Shown piece by piece: positions 35,995-48,692 of a DNA stretch of 64,000 bases. Location: assembly GCA_030278955.1 (NCBI GenBank), contig JAOANR010000008.1:39812148-39876147 (forward strand), in the 5' to 3' direction. Numbering within the stretch: position 1 is the first letter of the stretch; every line of letters begins with the position of its first letter. The stretch comes from Hygrophila difformis (Eukaryota; Streptophyta; Magnoliopsida; Lamiales; Acanthaceae). The notes below the pieces were generated by a model. That model was not told where the DNA came from. It searched no databases and saw only the letters and a program-made list of their open reading frames with translations. A program made the position numbers and the translations under genes.

Positions 35995-37065
35995 ATGGAA
36001 CCTAGGGGAAGACCAAGGAAGGTAAGTCCAAACAACACTAACACTGACCTCCCCAACGTGCCCAACAACAATGGGATTCCGCAGAACATAGGAGAGCGAG
36101 TGCCTCATGTCCCCAACAATATGGAAGAGCGTCTAAGGACTGTTGAGGAAATTCTCGTAGCATTAGGAAATGCTGAAGTGCAACACGCACAACCGGGTGT
36201 ACCACCACCGGTAGACCGAGCCAACTACTTAGCATTGGTAAACCCCTACAAACCATCCCATTATAACGGCCAAGAGGACCCGGCGAAGTTGGAGGATTGG
36301 ATTCATACTTTTGACAAGCTCCTGAATGCTGTCAGATGCCCGGAGGGTGAGAAGGTTCGGGTGGCGACATATTACTTGGGCGGTGAAGCGGACGAATGGT
36401 GGCAAAACCTTCAAGGAGGATTGACTGAGGATGAGAATGTCTACCTTTGGGAAGAATTTAAGGAAGCCTTGAGAGAAAGATTCTAGCCATTGAGCACCAA
36501 GACTGCAAAATACGAGGAGTTCATCAACCTCAGACAAGGTGCACAAACGGTGTAAGAGTACTATACTAAATTCAAGGAGCTAGTCCGATTTGTCCCGAGA
36601 TTGATACCCACTGACTTTGACAAGGCTCAGAAGTTCGAAATAGGTCTGAACCTCAGTATTCGGGAGATACTTGTAGGAGGACAACAATACACGAACCTGC
36701 AGGCGATATATGATTGAGCTGTAGCAATTGCTCGGGTCCAGCAACTGAAGCGTAAGGAAAATGGTGAGTCAAGCAAGGACTCGCAAGGACTTGAGAAGAA
36801 GGATCGGAAAGACAACAATAACAATTTTAGGAAAGGAAATGGATCTCGAAGGAATGAAAATAAAGGTCTCAACAACGGAGGAGATGACAACCGTGGTGCG
36901 TTCATACCACGCTGCCCAGGATGCAACCATGCACATTTGGTGCGCCAATGCCCGAGGCCTGGAGCCTGCTATAAGTGCGGAAAGTTTGGTCACAAGGCTA
37001 GGGGATATCGAACGCCAGAGGAGAGGATCGAAAAGAGAATAGATGTGGTGAAGCTTCAGCAATGA
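35995..37065 (+). pseudogene. Element D gag, with three in-frame stops
   Basis: The frame starts MEPRGRPRKV and follows the gag of E and A throughout (DPAKLEDWIHTFDKLLNA, YLGGEADEWW, LVRFVPRLIPTD). It is broken by TAG (36484-36486), TAA (36553-36555) and TGA (36715-36717) with no frame change, then reaches two zinc knuckles, CPGCNHAHLVRQC and CYKCGKFGHKARGY. In the second the last cysteine is replaced by tyrosine. It ends at TGA 37063-37065. It overlaps the pol remnant by a few bases. Confidence 0.85.
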
Positions 37066-37216
37066 GAGGGTGACAAGGAACAAGACCGTCAAAAGGATTA
37101 AAATTCTTTGGTCTAACCAAGAAACAGAGACAACCACATGGAAGTTAGAGTCAGACACGAAGGAACGTTACCTGACCCTGTTTCAAACCGATCCAACCAC
37201 AGTTATGGGAACATAA
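37061..37216 (+). pseudogene. Element D pol remnant: last 52 codons only
   Basis: The frame reads [20 protein letters not shown], continues to TVMGT and stops at TAA 37214-37216. This matches the C-terminal chromodomain-like tail of element A pol ([18 protein letters not shown]). Protease, RT, RNase H and integrase are absent, so one deletion joins the end of gag to the end of pol. Confidence 0.85.
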
Positions 37217-37470
37217 CTGTAAGCTTAAGGGGATGAGGATGTAACAATGCGTGTTCTAATAAAAAAATAAACAAATTCAAATTATTTTGAACTACGTAAT
37301 GGCTTGATCCCTTCACAGGGTACGTAGGCAACTTAGAAATTTTAATTCTGGGTTCAGTCATAAAATAGAATTAAAGAAAACGCGAAACGAACGAAAGGAC
37401 CCTAGTTCTTAGCTCGAGAGAAGCTAAAACGCAACTTCGAGGACGAAGTTGATTCTTAAGGAGGATAGAC
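37217..37470 (+). other. Element D 3' untranslated region, hairpin and polypurine tract
   Basis: It holds a second polypurine-like tract followed by TGTAACA (about 37224-37245), the conserved block with GGGTACGTAGGCA (37276-37365), the CAACTTCG/CGAAGTTG hairpin (37432-37451) and the final tract AAGGAGGATAGAC before the right LTR. Confidence 0.75.
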
Positions 37471-40400
37471 TATAATACCCACCAAATCAGTCACCCATAA
37501 TAAATAAATCAACACGTAAATAAATAATTAAAATAAAGATAAAAAGAGAAATGGAATTTAATTCAAGAGGAATTTAATTCCTGAAAGCCCGTGAAGTCAA
37601 AAATAATTTAAATAAATAAATTATTGCACGGGAACCAAATGTTTTTTTTTTTGAGAAGAAACGAACTTATATATAGCCAGACGAAGAAGCCAAATCCGAT
37701 TACAAAATATGATACTACCATCAGAAATCGAACCACAAATGGACACCATATGGTACAAGCAAAGGAGAATAATCAGTGAAACAACTAACTCAATGACAAG
37801 ACCATAAAACACACGCAAATTTAAACGACAAACCGCAACATATTACGGCATCCTGAGGCCAGCATCAACATCCACCGCCCGACGACATAAGCAGCATAAG
37901 ACCGGTCATGAGGCCACCCAGCAAGCTACCTCGGAAAATCAACTTAAGCATCAAGAAAACAAGCACCATCTATACTGTACCGATCACTACAGCAACTCTC
38001 CACCATGACGCAATCGCGGCTTTCCTAGACTCTATCATCTATCACTACAGCAACTCTCCACCATGACCACAACGCACCAAAAAAGGTGTGTTCACTCACT
38101 CTCAAGAAAGAGATACAGCAGCAAACTAGCACAAAAAACCATCAAGAGATGAAAACACAATGACAATCCCAAAGACTTGCTTCAAAATCATATCCCCCTG
38201 CACAAAGAATTCAGAACGATACACCAAAACAAAGGAGCAAGAGACAAAATTGAATCCAAGGCACGGTTTATCAAAGCAGAGATATGCAGATGGGAATAGA
38301 GAGTACTATCTACTTCATAGCCACACTTCAATTCAAGACATGTTGCAATAAGATGGAACGAGAGCATTAAAATCAGTCCTGCTGCAAGATATATCAGAAA
38401 AAGTACCAAATAGTACCCTCACTACTGGCATTACACTCAACCCAAATGCTCTCTCAACGCATTCCAATAATATATGACCAGACTTTTCCACTGTTCTTCT
38501 TTTCTTCCTTTTTCTTTTTTTTTATTTTTTTTTTGTATACTATCTTTTTCTTTCTATTCCTTTTCAAAACCTTTTGACTTGCTGAAGGAGCCATCAACTC
38601 TCTACTCAGATACTTTCCACTATGCACTCCCCTTCCCAGTACAATTTTTTTTCTCTCTTTATTTTAATTTCACTTTTTTTTTCTTTTTCTTTTTTTTTCT
38701 TTTTCTTTTTTTTTCTCCCCACCCTTTAGTCAAATTTCCGATCATAAAAACCACCCCTTCACCTCGTACTCAAGACTCCTCCTCACCCTTACTAAAACAT
38801 CCCAAAGTAAACTGACGCTCCCGTCCACCAAATTGCACCATAAGAATATTTACATGTGGATAATCATAGTCAGTACCTGATACTCCCACGGGCACAGAAT
38901 TAATAGAGAGTTCAAATGGTTCAACGAACAAAGAGTGAAGCACAAGAGGAGGTGGATCATTAAGGCTCAGAAAGCTTATCTATCAGGAAAGGGATATTAT
39001 ATGTGTAAAAGAATAGGCCAAAGAGAAAAAGATCCAAGAGCCCTGATCCTTTTTGCTATCATCGATACTGAAGTAAGTGCAAGCAGAACATGAGTGTTGA
39101 AGCAAGGTTTGGGATTTCAAAGTGTACCACCATCTATAAACACATCGAGGACTGAAGTTCGGATCTCCAGCTAACAGAATGTACTCTATACCAGGGCCCA
39201 TCAGTCATACCCGGAAATATTCTCAACAATGGACTCTACTCCCCCAGACCAAACTGGACGCTTTCCTTAATAAAACATTAAATAAGGAAGAGAGAAACGT
39301 CCCTGACATCCCAAGATGAATTCAGTCTCCTCGAATGAGTAGGAAAGATCAATGCTCTTCTCCTTAGCCCCTTCAGTATGGTTAAACAATCGCAATCCCA
39401 ACATTCGTCACATTTAACTCCTGTGGATATCCAATGCCTGCCCCATCCTGTATTGTGATCCACGCAACCTGCAAAACAATCAACAAGAAAAACACACCAC
39501 CAAGCTAGTGCAAGAGTATGCACTAATGTCCACACATCCCCACAACACTCTCAATCTACCCCGCTCATTAAAATCAAGTAAGTCAAGCACCATTGAAGGA
39601 TCAAAAAAGAAAGAAAAGAAATAACAAATGCCCAGCCCAAATCCCAGTTAGAATCTCGCTACAGGTTTTAACAATATAGATAAAGGGGAAAACATCCTTT
39701 GTCCTCCCGACGGAACCTAACTGGAGGATAAATGGGACGACTTCACACAGCTGCAGTCTATCCCCCCCCCCCCCCCCCCCCCCACTCCTCCCATCCCGTT
39801 CACTGTCTGCAGAAGGATAAGAAGAGTACCACTCCTCTACTTTTGCTTCACCAGTAGCTCCCAATCTCGCCCACTTATCTGCCATGCTATTTCTCTCCCG
39901 TAAGATATGCTGTACATGAACACACCCTCCAAACTTCAACACGATCATGACTGGATTCACTATGTCCTGGAACCTCCATGGAATTAAATCCGGATTTTGC
40001 AACCAATGTACCACATTATATGAATCGCACTCGAAAATGATTCTACATAATGGGAATCCCTGATCGCGAATAATGGCTATACATATCCGACTGATCGCCT
40101 TTAACTCGGGAACCAAATGTTGATGGGCTCAATATTTCGAACACAAAATTAAATTGAGATCCAAATGAAATTAAGATATGAATTTAGAGCCCACGAATAA
40201 CCCGAAAAATTGAAGCCCGAGAATGTAGAAGGATAAAAGCCCAAAAGGGAGGAGGAAAGGCCCGACGGATCGCGCGACCCGGCCCAGACCGAAGTCCAAG
40301 CAGAGGCCACGCGGTCGCCGTGCGTTCCGCAGCCTAGACCGTGCCGCCACCGCGCCGTCGCGGCTGGTGCGGCCCTAGAGGGATTTCTCGCCCGATCTCG

Positions 40401-42538
40401 GATTTTTCGACTTCGGTTCCGTTTTTTGAGGCCCAAGCTGCAAATCTTCGACCTCCAGATATCAAGGGGTTGTTGAGGGCTATAAATACCCCCTTATTCA
40501 GTCCCATACGCCCTTTGAATGTCTTCTAATTTTCACATACTTTCGAACGCCCGAAAACCCTAGATCTAAGCCCTTGGAAGCAAGGACAGCGAAGGAAAAA
40601 CCTTTTTGGACGAATTCAGAACCTCCCAAGCGTAGGTGGGTGGTGAGGTAAGGCGTTAGTCAATGTTTTCCATACGAAAAGTCGAATATAAGTCTAACTT
40701 GGTACGTTTTCTTTTCTAAACCGCGATTCAGAACAAGAAGGAGGAGTACGAAGGATCTAGGACACAAACGAGTATTCCGGAAGCCGTCGTCATCGAATTG
40801 AGAGCCGCAGATCCAAATCCAATTAAGTTAACTCTTACATACGTTTTTGGTGGCTAAAAATCAACCAAACATAAGATCTAATGAAAGAACCTAATAAAAT
40901 CTGTCAATAGAAGATCCATACACGTGCAACGTTTTTAAACTAATTTTTCGGACCATTTACATCGTTCAAACTAGAAAACTCAAAACTGGAAAAGTGTTCC
41001 TAAGACATAGATCTACACAGTGTAAAATTTTTGTAATTTTTTTGTTAAGGTTTGATGCCCCGAATTCGACCTGAAAAAACCTGCATTTTCGACTTTTATG
41101 AAAAACTCACAGAACCTTAAATCGAACTTGAGTGGAATTTTAATGGTGGATCCGATCCGATTTGAACCTAGTAATGTATACGAAAACTGTAGATAATAGT
41201 GTCTAGGACTCGCCTATAAAATTTCATAAATTTTCATCGAGATTTGTACCTCCGATTCTGAACCGGACTAACCTAAGTTCTTACCGAATTCCTAAAAAGT
41301 TGAAAGATTGATTTCCGAACTTGTTCAACATTTTGGCATCAAATCCAGGCCGAATTAGGAGTTGTGGTAAAAATAAAAGTTGTAGATAATTGAATTAAGA
41401 TTCTACCTGTAAAATTTCAGAGTGTTTGGAATTCATTTGCTATGTCAAAAAACCGATTTTCTGAAGTCTGTCAAGTCTGAATCCGGACCGATTATGTTTT
41501 TTGGAAAGATCCTTAAATTCGACTTGTTTCCTCACATCATTTGGAAAAAACTTAAAACATAAAAATTGTTCGTTAGGACGTTTTTGATATACTGTGAAAT
41601 TTTCAACTCATTTGACCATGAAATGAATTTTTAAACGAAGAAGGCGAACATGACGATATAAAAATGATCGTATATTTGGAATTGGTCTTTTCTAAACAAG
41701 CAGACGAAAGTTCTTTTGAAACTTTGTGATTTATGATCGAGTTGGATACTATGAGATATTGATTATGTGGCTTGTGGACATAAGAGCCCAAGCGTATGGC
41801 TAGCGGACGTAAGAGCCCTAGTGAAATATTGATTGTGAGACTTGCGGACATAAGAGCTCAAGCGTAAGGCTGGCGGACATAAGAGCCCTAGCGAATGGTG
41901 ATCTGTAAAAGAATGAAACGAGGAATTTATAAGACTTAAAATAAATTCTTATTAAATTTTGCTTTTAAATTTATGGCAATTATTTACTTATCTTGCTATG
42001 TCATAATCATGCTTTTTCTAGAATCTATTCTTTTTAATATGCATTTAAATGTTGTTAGTAGCCGAATTAATTATATAGTGTATGCAATCTTGCTAAAGGT
42101 AACTCGCTTTTCTTAAATAACTAAGGCTTTGAAATTCCATTATTTTATGCTAGGGGTTAGCTTACTCAGTATGTTTATACTGACAAAACTGTTGTTTTCT
42201 CTTTTCCTTTCAGAGTATGAGGATTACGCATGAGCATGAACATGCATGGGAATTTTGGGGAACAATAATTCATCATTTTACATGACTTGCATTAAGGGCA
42301 TGTTAACCCGTTGTTTTGGCCATGTTGGCCCTATTTACATTGCTTTACATTCCGCTGCAATTTAGATAATGTTATGATAATGATTTTCGCTATCTATTTA
42401 TAAATGGGTTGTTTTAAATATTTTATTTCTGAAATACCTTAGCCTTGCATCTCTTTAGCAAGCTCGAAGAAGTCGTGTCTTGCTAGGGAGGTGTGGCGGT
42501 GGCATCCCGGCCTGGGTTATCAAAACCGGGGTGTTACA
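37471..42538 (+). repeat. Element D right LTR, interrupted by a LINE
   Basis: It begins TATAATACCC (a decayed TG start) and ends GGTGTTACA. The LINE at 37642-40106 splits it. Relative to the left LTR it has an extra tandem copy of a roughly 70-bp unit with GGACATAAGAGCCC (41735-41900). Confidence 0.85.
37642..40106 (-). mobile_element. 5'-truncated L1-type LINE in element D LTR
   Basis: A poly(T) run at the left end (poly(A) on the minus strand) and the 13-bp duplication CGGGAACCAAATG (37629-37641 and 40107-40119) mark target-primed LINE insertion. The minus-strand coding part (39601-40106) is an RNase H-like domain with ELKAI, FECDSYNVVHWLQNP and ILRERNSMADKWARLG. The remaining 2 kb looks like an unusually long 3' region, with a T/C-rich tract (38500-38720) and a C run (39762-39783). 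Everything 5' of RNase H is missing. Other frames here are unsupported. Confidence 0.85.
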
Positions 42539-42543
42539 AAATT

Positions 42544-43068
42544 GGTTTAACTAATTTGTCATACATATCAAATATATTATAATTTATTTTCAATATATAT
42601 TTTTTAAAATATATGGAAATATTTTCTCAAAATTTTCTGACACTGACAAATAGATTTATTATCTAAATATAGAATATTTAAAAGATTGATCATGTGGCAT
42701 GTAGGATCATTCAGCGTGATGTGTAATTATTTTGGATGAATGTATGTTTCTACATGATTAATTACCGCCTATGTGGAAACCTAAGGCATAATTACTGTAT
42801 AACCCTTAAAATGAAAAAAAGATGAAGCATATTTAATAAGGGCAATACAATCTTCACATGTCAAAAAGTATTCATGATTTAGTATATAGATATATATTGA
42901 CAGTTTTATCTAAAACTTTAATATTTTCTGAATTATTCTTTTAATATATTTTTCCTAATAAATAATTAATTCACTTAATTGTTTTATACTTTCTTTATTA
43001 TAAATAAAATTTTATTTATATATGTAAAATTATTATATTATAATGAAAATAATTCTTTGTAAAGTAGA
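42544..43068. other. A/T-rich region, no gene seen
   Basis: A/T-rich sequence between element D and a LINE fragment. It contains the putative Helitron 5' boundary at 42890. No frame or repeat was recognised. Confidence 0.4.
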
Positions 43069-44200
43069 GATTTTTTTTTATTATTTTTTTTTAATGAAAG
43101 AACGCCAAAAGGCATAGGCAAAGGAAAAAAACTAAAAAAACTACATTGGGGGGGGGGGGGATAGAAAACACAATAAATAAAAAAAACATGAACTAAGCAC
43201 GCGGAAACCGAACGCCTGCCATGTCCGCCGAAAGCAAATGACTAGCATCATCTGGAGAGAAAGCCCAAGTGCACAAGAAATCGATCGATCTCGAGCCTCT
43301 TTTAGCTAGGAGATCCACTACAGAATTTCCCTCTCTCAAGATATGGAACCACTAATAATGAGGCTTTATAGAAAGTAAGTCCAAAATGTTTCTGACAAGC
43401 GGATATAGACGATGATCTTCCAAAATACCATGTTGAATAACACGCAAAGCCTCCCAAGGAATCAGTAAGCCGCTTCAATATTGTGATGAACCATCTACTC
43501 AAGCCTTGCCAAATACCATGAATCTCTGCCACAAGATTAGTAGACGTTCCAATGAAACCTAAAAGACCCTTAAGCCAAGAGCCATCTCCCCATCTAATTA
43601 CACAACCGATAGAACTTCCATCAACATGGAGAATGGTCCGGTGCCAACCACTAGGGTTCCACGTGACCAGCCTTAAAAGACTGCGAATGTACTTTGCGTG
43701 AAAAAATCCTATCGAAGGCAGATCCCAAGTAACGTGCTTGACGGACTGCTCCCTCGCCATCTACCAATTCGTTGCACATAGCAACAGCATTGCAGCCCCT
43801 CCATAAGCTTCACAAGAATGCCCAGGGAGACCAGTCCAATCTTTAGTGATTTTGAAATATTTAAAGCCAAATCTCCTTGCATTTTATTCCCAGCCGATGG
43901 CTCTCCATGCGTTCAAGCAAGGTCCAGGGCCATTGAAAGAATATGTGCCATATAGATTCTTCCCCATTGCCACAAATGCTACAAGCAGCAGCTGACGTCG
44001 AGAGCCCTCTTTGGAAGCGTAATTAAATTCGAGGGAGCTGAAATCATCTTCCACACCCACACAGCCTTTTTACTACCAAGGCAAGATCACGTCTATGAGA
44101 AATAAGCCAATCAAACCCCGAACGAACTGAATATTTACCCGAACCAGCCCCTGTCCAACACCATATGTACATCCGAACCCTAGGCATGTAGTGTAAGAGG
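43069..44200 (-). pseudogene. LINE fragment with RNase H remnant
   Basis: A poly(T) run at the left end suggests a minus-strand LINE tail. The coding part (43302-43760) reads ILHVDGSSIGCVIRWGDGSW and LVAEIHGIWQGL, an RNase H-like domain. Upstream on the minus strand (43760-44190) are decayed zinc-finger-like pieces (CSICGNGEESIWH). Stops and frameshifts abound. A 13-base G run lies at 43148-43160. The 5' boundary is approximate and no target duplication was found. Confidence 0.7.
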
Positions 44201-44289
44201 ACCATAATTACATACTTCATTCTTAATATTATCCGAGAGATTAGCGTATTAAATTTATTTGTTTAAATTTAGATGGTAAGAAACATATC

Positions 44290-44459
44290 TAATAGGAGTA
44301 AATAGTTGATATCTTGTTGATATGGTATATATCTTGTTGTATCTTTTCCTTTATTTTCTCCACTTATTGTGGGATCCTCCTGTAATGTATACTCCTATAT
44401 ATATTTGCTCAATACAATCATCTCATCACGTTGAGATTATCCAATTATCAATTCTCTCA
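44290..44459 (+). repeat. Copia 5' LTR (170 bp)
   Basis: Begins TAATAGGAGT and ends TCTCTCA. A TATATATA lies at about 44396-44404 and could be the promoter TATA box. Confidence 0.9.
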
Positions 44460-44471
44460 TGGTATCAGAGC
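44460..44471 (+). other. Copia primer binding site (initiator Met tRNA)
   Basis: TGGTATCAGAGC directly abuts the 5' LTR and complements the 3' end of plant initiator Met tRNA. Confidence 0.9.
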
Positions 44472-44646
44472 GGGTTTAGTAAATTTCTCCAAACCCTAAT
44501 TTCTCATCTCACTGCTATATTCTTTCTTCTTCTCCATGGCTACCGCAGTACCATCCCCTTCTTCTCAGACCTCTGCCATGATCACATTGGTTCAAATCAA
44601 ACTTTCCTCCTCCACTTTTCTTATGTGGAAATGACAATTTGTTTCC

Positions 44647-47600
44647 ATGGCCGCCACATTTGAGATGTTGGATCTTTTGGATGGATCGTCCCCTTCTCCG
44701 CCTAAAATCATCACCTCCGATGACGACGAGCAGGTTCCGAATCCTGCCTTCGCTGCTTGGAATATCAGGGATCAGAAACTTCTTGGTGTGTTGTTTACAA
44801 CACTTGAGACGGAAGCCATGGCCGAGGTATTGGATTGCAGCACCTCTCGTTCGGCATGGCTAGCCCTTGAGTCGGCATTTGCGCACGCTTCCACCTTGCG
44901 CGCCAACCAATTACGCGAGGAATTACTCTCGTTGCGCCGAGACGATCTCTCCGTTACCGAGTACGGCCGACGCTTCAAATTGATTTGTGATCAACTTGCC
45001 GCCATGCAGCGGCCTGTAGAGGAGAGTGACAAAAGTCACTGGTTCCTCCGTGGTTTGGGCTCCTCATTCGCGAATTTTGCGGATACACGGATGGCCATGT
45101 CTCCCGTTCCACTTTTCAGGGAACTTCTTCACCAAGCCGTGCAGTATGACCTCATGACACGCTCGATGGAGCGTCCATCTTCAGCCACGAACTCACCGGT
45201 GGTTTTTCTTGCCGAGGACGCTGCTGCCAGAGATCGTAGGTCTCCTGGCTCGTATCGTGGCCGGGGTGCTGGATCTGGACAGCGCCGCGGTGGTGGATCT
45301 GGACGCGGGGGTCGACGTCCTTTTGTTCCCCGATGTCAGCTGTGCCGTGGAGATCATTTTGCTGATAAGTGCCCTCAATACATGAAGCTGCTGCAGGCCT
45401 CTCAAAGTTCTTCTGCAGGTACTGGTTCTACATCTTCAGTGGCTGACCTTGCTCAAGCATTCCATGCGGCTTGCAATGTCTCTCCCACTCCTGTCGCTGT
45501 TGATTGGTATGTAGATTCAAGCGCATCAGCGCACATGTCACCCAATCCAGCTTCTTTGGACTCCTTTGAGCCATACTCGGGTAACTCTTCCGTCACTGTT
45601 GGTAATGGAAATTCATTACATATCTCTCATGTCGGCTCTACTCGTATTATGCCTTATCTTGATTTATTGGATGTTCTAGTGGTGCCGGGTCTCACTAAAA
45701 ACTTGCTTTCTATTAGCAAACTGACTAAAGACTGTGATGTTGATGTTTTATTTTCTGACAAGAGGTTTGATATTCAGAGTCGACAGACAAAGAACATTCT
45801 GGCTCAAGGAAGATGTGAAAATGGGCTATACATTTTGGAGCATGGTGCTGCAGCCTTGGTTGCTGTTCTTCATAATAAAAATTTACGTGCCAGTTTTGAG
45901 TTGTGGCATTTACGCCTAGGTCATGTTTCATCTAGTGCAATTTCTTTGTTAAATAAGTTGGGACATTTGTCTGTTACTTCTGTTTTACCAAAACCTAATG
46001 TTTGCACATCTTGTCAATTGGCAAAGAGTAAAAAGTTACCGTTCTCCTAAAATGAGAAGCGAGCTTCTTGTGTGCTTGACATGATTCATTGTGATTTGTG
46101 GGGACCTGCCCCAGTTGTTTCGTTTGCTGGTTATCGATATTATGTGGTGTTTGTAGATGATTTCTCTCGTTTTTCGTGGATATACCCATTGCACAACAAA
46201 GCTGATTTTTTTGATGTGCTTGTTCGATTTCATACCTTTGTTTGCAATCAGTTCTCTCGCTCGATTAAAATTTTCCAGTCCGATGGCGGTACTGAATTTG
46301 TTAACAATCAAGTGGGTGCCTTTATGAATAAGCATGGTATTTTGCATCGCCTTTCGTGTCCATACACTCCACAGCAGAATGGGCGAGCAGAACGGAAGCA
46401 CAGACATATTACTGAGACTGGTTTGTCTATGTTATTTCATGCTGCTGCACCTACCTCTTTATGGTTTGATGCTTTCTCTGCTGCGGTGTTATCATCAACA
46501 GATTGCCCACGCCTCTTCTGTGCAACATGTCTCCATATGAATTGTTATTTAACAGTGTTCCTGATTATGGGGTTTTTAAACCTTTTGGCTGTCGGGTGTT
46601 TCCGTTCTTGCGTGATTATGCTGCTAACAAGCTTTCTCCACGCAGTCGGCCTTGTATTTTTCTGGGATACAGCAGCTCTTACAAGGGTTTCCGCTGCTTT
46701 GATCCTACTGCCAGACGCACCTATATTACTCGGCATGCGCAGTTTGATGAGCATCTTTTCCCTTTTTCTGGGAACTCAGCTCAGTCGTCGCAGGACTTGC
46801 CTCTTTCCAGTTTTTTGGATCCGGTTCTTCCATCGCCCAACACTTCCGGTTCTCTTGTGCCACCTACTGTTCACATTGATCCGGCTTCGTTCGACGAACA
46901 TCCGGTTCCAGTTGCTGCCCCTCCGCCTTCGGAAGCAATCCCGCCTCCGCCACCTGTGCCGTTGGCGGAACCTCCGGCACCGCCACAAGCTCTACCGCCG
47001 CCTCCGCCTGCTCCATCTCATCCTATGGTTACTCGGTCGAAGGCTGGCATTTTTAAGCCTCGTTATCCTGCTGATTTGGCTTCCACGGCTTTGCTAAGTT
47101 CTCTTGCTGTTGCCTCTGAGCCTCGTGGTTTTATATCTGCTTCCAAGTTCCCTCATTGGTTGGCCGCTATGCAAGAGGAAATTGACGCCCTCGCGCATAA
47201 TAAAACTTGGGATTTGGTGCCGCCGCCCTCTGATACCAACATTGTGGGCTCCAAATGGGTGTTTCGCACGAAATATCGCTCGGATGGTTCTATCGAGCGG
47301 CACAAAGCGCGTCTGGTGGCTCAGGGGTTCACACAGGTCCCTGGCGCTGACTTTCATCACACATTCAGTCCTGTCGTCTAGGCCGCAACTGTCCGCACTA
47401 TTCTTGCTCTAGCCGTCCATCATAAATGGTCTCTTCGTCAGTTGGATGTGAAGAACGCATTTTTGAATGGAGTTCTTACCAAGCCGGTTTACATGGCTCA
47501 GCCACCTGGTTTTGTTGATCCTCGTCACCCGGACTATGTTTGTCGCCTGCGGAAGGCGTTATATGGGCTCCGTCAGGCTCCCTTAGCTTGGTTTCAGCGT

Positions 47601-48692
47601 TTCAGTGCCTACTTGTTGCAATTAGGCTTCCGGCAAACACTGTCTGACCCCTCTTTATTTTGTCTCCATCGGGGTTCTTCAGTTTTATATCTTCTCCTTT
47701 ATGTGGATGATATCATTATTACCGGCGATGATCCAGCTCTGCTTTAGCGGTTTATCACCCGAACTCATGCTGAATTCGCCATCAAAGATCTCGGTAAATT
47801 GAGCTATTTTCTGGGACTAGAGATCTCTTACACCTCCACTGGCATCTTCGTAGGCCAAGCCAAATATGCTCATGATATCTTGAAGCGGGCTGATCTTTTG
47901 GAGAGCAAACCCGTTTCTACTCCCTTAGCCACTGGCGAGTCCTTGGTCAGTACTGGTCCTACGTTCTCAAATCTGACTCTTTATCGGTCGTTGTTTGGTG
48001 CATTACAATATCTCACTGTCACACGACCTGATTTATCTTTTGACGTGAACTCTGTTAGCCAGTTCCTTCAGAATCCTACGGATTCTCACTTTCTTGCTGT
48101 TAAACGGATTTTACGTTATGTTAAAGGCACCATTCATTTTGGCCTGAATTTCAGTCATCATCCGGAGAAGTCGCTTATTGGGTACTCGGATGCGGATTGG
48201 GCTCGATGTGTGGAGACTCGTCGGTCCACTTATGGCTACTCTATTTTCCTGGGGGGGGGGGGGGGGGGGGGGAATCTTATTTCTTGGAGTGCAAAGAAAC
48301 AACCCACTGTTGCTCGATCAAGTTGTGAATCCGAGTATCGTGCCTTGGCCAATGCTGCTGCCGAAATTGCTTGGCTCCAAAATTTGCTTCCGGAGCTTCG
48401 CCAGTCTTACACTTGTCCTCCCTTGCTCTTGTGTGATAACAAAAGTGCCGTCTTCTTAAGCCAAAATCCAGTGGCGCATAAGCGTTCCAAGCACATTGAT
48501 ATCGATTGTCATTTTATTCGCGACATGGTCTCGTCCAGGAAGCTTCAAACACAGTTCGTTCCGTCTGCTCTCCAAGTCGCTGACATTTTCACCAAAAGCT
48601 TACCTCGACCAGCATTTGAGCTTCTCCGTTCCAAGCTTTGCGTCTGTTTACACCCCACGCATCGCTTGACGGGGGGTAATAGGAGTAAATAG
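44647..48692 (+). pseudogene. Copia gag-pol with three stops and one frameshift
   Basis: The frame starts MAATFEMLDL with a copia-type gag. A zinc knuckle CQLCRGDHFADKC follows (C-x2-C-x3-H-x4-C, one residue short of the classic spacing). The protease motif reads VDSSASAHMS, where the family has D-S/T-G. Integrase has its HHCC finger (HLRLGH; CTSCQLAKSKK) and core, then RT with YVDDIIITG and RNase H with SDADWARCVE. Breaks are TAA 46048-46050, a single-base frameshift near 46490 in integrase, TAG 47379-47381 before the RT core, and TAG 47745-47747 in RT. A 22-base G run (48251-48272) adds extra glycines in RNase H without shifting the frame. The copy is inactive, though its LTRs are nearly identical. 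Confidence 0.9.

Larger units (their letters stand above)
32836..42538 (+). mobile_element. Element D: Tekay-related deletion derivative, split by a LINE
   Basis: LTRs at 32836-35351 and 37471-42538 (the latter split by a LINE) enclose 2.1 kb holding a broken gag and only the last 52 codons of pol. The flanks ATATT (32831-32835) and AAATT (42539-42543) are a probable decayed 5-bp target duplication. The LTRs differ in many places and by a tandem unit, so it is older than element A. LTR ends, hairpin, polypurine tract and 3' untranslated block match A and E. Confidence 0.88.
30039..42890 (-). mobile_element. Probable non-autonomous Helitron hosting element D
   Basis: On the minus strand the left boundary reads as a Helitron 3' end: a short GC hairpin (30050-30065), an A/T spacer and CTAG (30039-30042), followed by host T. 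The right boundary (42881-42890) reads on the minus strand as TCTATATACTA preceded by host A, a plausible Helitron 5' end. Insertion between A and T fits. Without D the body would be about 3.1 kb, with a Stowaway and a small MULE nested in it. No Rep/helicase gene is seen. The 3' end is more secure than the 5' end. Confidence 0.4.

Noticed and set aside
36761..37042. Frame overlapping the element D gag
   Set aside because: It is an out-of-frame shadow; the true gag frame, despite stops, matches the gags of A and E and their zinc knuckles.
38474..38815. Frame rich in F and S in the LINE 3' region
   Set aside because: It comes from a T/C-rich low-complexity tract and has no protein features.
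39278..39535. Minus-strand frame in the LINE downstream of RNase H
   Set aside because: No known domain; it lies past the RNase H stop codon and is treated as LINE 3' untranslated sequence.
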